Positions 5,453 to 6,802 of a stretch of 6,802 nucleotides of DNA are shown piece after piece. The notes under the pieces were generated by a model. The model did not search any database. It worked only from the letters and a program-made list of their open reading frames with translations, and was not told the DNA's origin. Source of the DNA: Candidatus Heimdallarchaeota archaeon. GTDB lineage: Archaea; Asgardarchaeota; Heimdallarchaeia; Heimdallarchaeales; Kariarchaeaceae. Position 1 is the first letter of the stretch, and each line of letters begins with the position of its first letter. The position numbers and the translations under genes were made by a program. The stretch lies in assembly GCA_029882335.1 (NCBI GenBank), contig JAOUKW010000219.1:1-6802 (forward strand), read 5' to 3'.

Positions 5453-6802
5453 TTATCTAGTTGAGGGAAATCGTTTAAAATTGATCAATCGAATTAATTC
5501 TGTTGCATCTTCCATGGTATTAGATCCCTTCTCTAACGAATCAATAATATCAAGTAAGAGAAAGATGGTTATTGGTTCAAGATCTGTTGAATGCAACATT
5601 AATTCCTCCCACATTTGTCTATGTAATTTATCCAAATACTCTTCAATATAATTTATATGATAACTGAATTCAGCTGCTAAATTAATTTTGATTGGTATTA
5701 GGGTTACTATATCCACCGTTACCTGTACTAAAAGTTGTAAAACTATTGAATATTTCCTTAATAATTGATAAAATTCCGGTTTGAGTTGATTTTTTATAAA
5801 AAGTAATTTTCTTAATGATCTTAGATGATGACCAGCTGCTTTATCAATTTTTCTTGAAAATTCTAAAAGTTCTGTTGCATCATTAGCTTCAAATGCACCA
5901 GAAAAAGTAGCTTCTTTCATAAAATCAAGTATTTTATCTGCTTTTCTTTCAAATAACTTTGCGTTTTCTAAAAATTGTTTTGACTTTAGAATATTTGCCA
6001 CTTCAAAAGCCTGAATTCCTTTTGAAACCTCAATACTTGATTTTTGAATATAATTTAAATGCTGGGTAATATGCTCGAGCTGTCTGTAGTTTGGTCTAGT
6101 ATCATTGAAAATAATAACTATTACAAACAATTGAATTAAAATTAATAAAACAACAAAAAATATGATTGGTTCAAATAATTTAATTTTATTAACAATAATC
6201 GTATTTCTTCCCTCTACAAGTATTACTATTATTAAACATCCGAGTAGATATCCCATATCAAGTATAAACCGGTAAAATCCTAAAATAATACCTCTATGGT
6301 GTGAAGGGACAATATCTGTAATAACTGAGGGTGAAATTGGAAAATAAATGCCTCTACCAAGTCCTGAAAGTGAAATTGCAAATAAAATTAGAGGAAACCA
6401 AGAAATAAAATTTAAGTTAAAGATCAGAATAAATCCAATCGCTTCAATAAATAAACCCATAATAATTGGGGATTTTCTCCCAATTGCGTCTGAGAGTGGT
6501 CCTGTTATTAAAATACCAATACTCCAAAATAATGTAAATGAGCCCGTTAATATTCCCAATTGTGTAAAATTATATTTATATTCTATTACTAATAATGGAA
6601 AAACCAAAATCATCATCGAATCAGATATTCTTGAAACTAAACCTGTCATATAATGAATTAGAAAAGAAGATCTAAATGCGTATTTTAAGGATAATTTAGC
6701 TTTTTGTTCAAATAACAACTCATTCTTTTTTTGGGTTAGTTCTGCAATTTCATGGTCGTTGAATTCTTCTTTTTGTATCTGAAAAAATTCATCTAATCTA
6801 GT
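5453..6802 (-). CDS. Half-MFS membrane domain fused to DUF47/PhoU-like domain (5' end beyond window)
   Basis: The frame is open to the right edge with no ATG in the visible part, so the gene is partial: 449 residues are seen, numbered here from the edge. A charged segment (1-44) precedes six hydrophobic helices (about 46-72, 79-100, 113-131, 135-152, 171-196 and 210-231). MFS motif A, GPLSDAIGRK, lies between helices 2 and 3 (101-110), and DIVPSHHRG follows helix 4, which identifies the N-terminal half of a major facilitator. Ordinary MFS proteins have 12 helices; here the chain continues instead into a soluble helical domain (about 235-445). Both halves of that domain carry the E-x3-D metal motif of PhoU/DUF47 proteins: ERKAD (285-289) and EEYLD (387-391), with FSGAF and LLLDIIDSLE as further family-like segments. 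DUF47 proteins usually accompany Pit phosphate transporters, so a phosphate-linked transport or sensing role is possible but inferred. It is tail-to-tail with the longin-like gene. Confidence 0.85.
   Translation of the reverse strand, partial: TRLDEFFQIQKEEFNDHEIAELTQKKNELLFEQKAKLSLKYAFRSSFLIHYMTGLVSRISDSMMILVFPLLVIEYKYNFTQLGILTGSFTLFWSIGILITGPLSDAIGRKSPIIMGLFIEAIGFILIFNLNFISWFPLILFAISLSGLGRGIYFPISPSVITDIVPSHHRGIILGFYRFILDMGYLLGCLIIVILVEGRNTIIVNKIKLFEPIIFFVVLLILIQLFVIVIIFNDTRPNYRQLEHITQHLNYIQKSSIEVSKGIQAFEVANILKSKQFLENAKLFERKADKILDFMKEATFSGAFEANDATELLEFSRKIDKAAGHHLRSLRKLLFIKNQLKPEFYQLLRKYSIVLQLLVQVTVDIVTLIPIKINLAAEFSYHINYIEEYLDKLHRQMWEELMLHSTDLEPITIFLLLDIIDSLEKGSNTMEDATELIRLINFKRFPSTR

Noticed and set aside
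6348..6653. Plus-strand 101-codon reading frame opposite the MFS helices
   Set aside because: It is antisense to motif A and membrane helices 1-4 of the MFS domain, and its product resembles nothing known.
6716..6718. TTG codon as the start of the MFS-DUF47 gene
   Set aside because: The frame stays open for 28 more codons to the window edge and no ribosome-binding site precedes the TTG, so it is more likely an internal Leu codon; the real start is outside the window.

Overview
The window is very AT-rich, with six protein-coding genes and short or AT-only spacers. It most likely comes from an archaeon. Start codons lack Shine-Dalgarno sequences, AT-rich TATA-like elements lie about 32-33 nt before several starts (one with a purine-rich BRE-like hexamer), and there is a typical archaeal Lrp/AsnC regulator. 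A longin-like protein and a CxxC-bearing protein of a type I associate with Asgard archaea make an Asgard genome (Heimdall/Loki-like) the best guess, but this is inference without a marker gene. No rRNA, tRNA, CRISPR array or insertion sequence is visible.

Layout: (1) 33-989, minus: a 318-residue protein of unknown function with an N-terminal CxxC. (2) 1151-2641, plus: an exported, C-terminally anchored LanC-like protein with seven GxxG repeats but no zinc ligands. (3) 2695-3969, plus, 53 bp downstream: a fold-type III PLP decarboxylase related to LysA, with an altered specificity motif. (4) 3980-4426, minus, tail-to-tail with it: an Lrp/AsnC regulator with a palindrome cluster over its own promoter. 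(5) 4427-4730: a 304-bp AT-rich divergent promoter region. (6) 4731-5441, plus: a longin-like protein with a helical C-terminus. (7) 5453-6802, minus, tail-to-tail with it and running off the right edge: a six-helix, N-half MFS membrane domain joined to a DUF47/PhoU-like domain.

Genes 2 and 3 could be co-transcribed, and the adjacent Lrp regulator is a natural candidate to control amino-acid metabolism such as the decarboxylase. No complete pathway is present. The most unusual elements are the half-MFS/PhoU-like fusion, the secreted zinc-less LanC-like toroid, and the LysA-like enzyme whose usual Cys-Glu is Cys-Thr. Nothing here proves a new multi-gene system.
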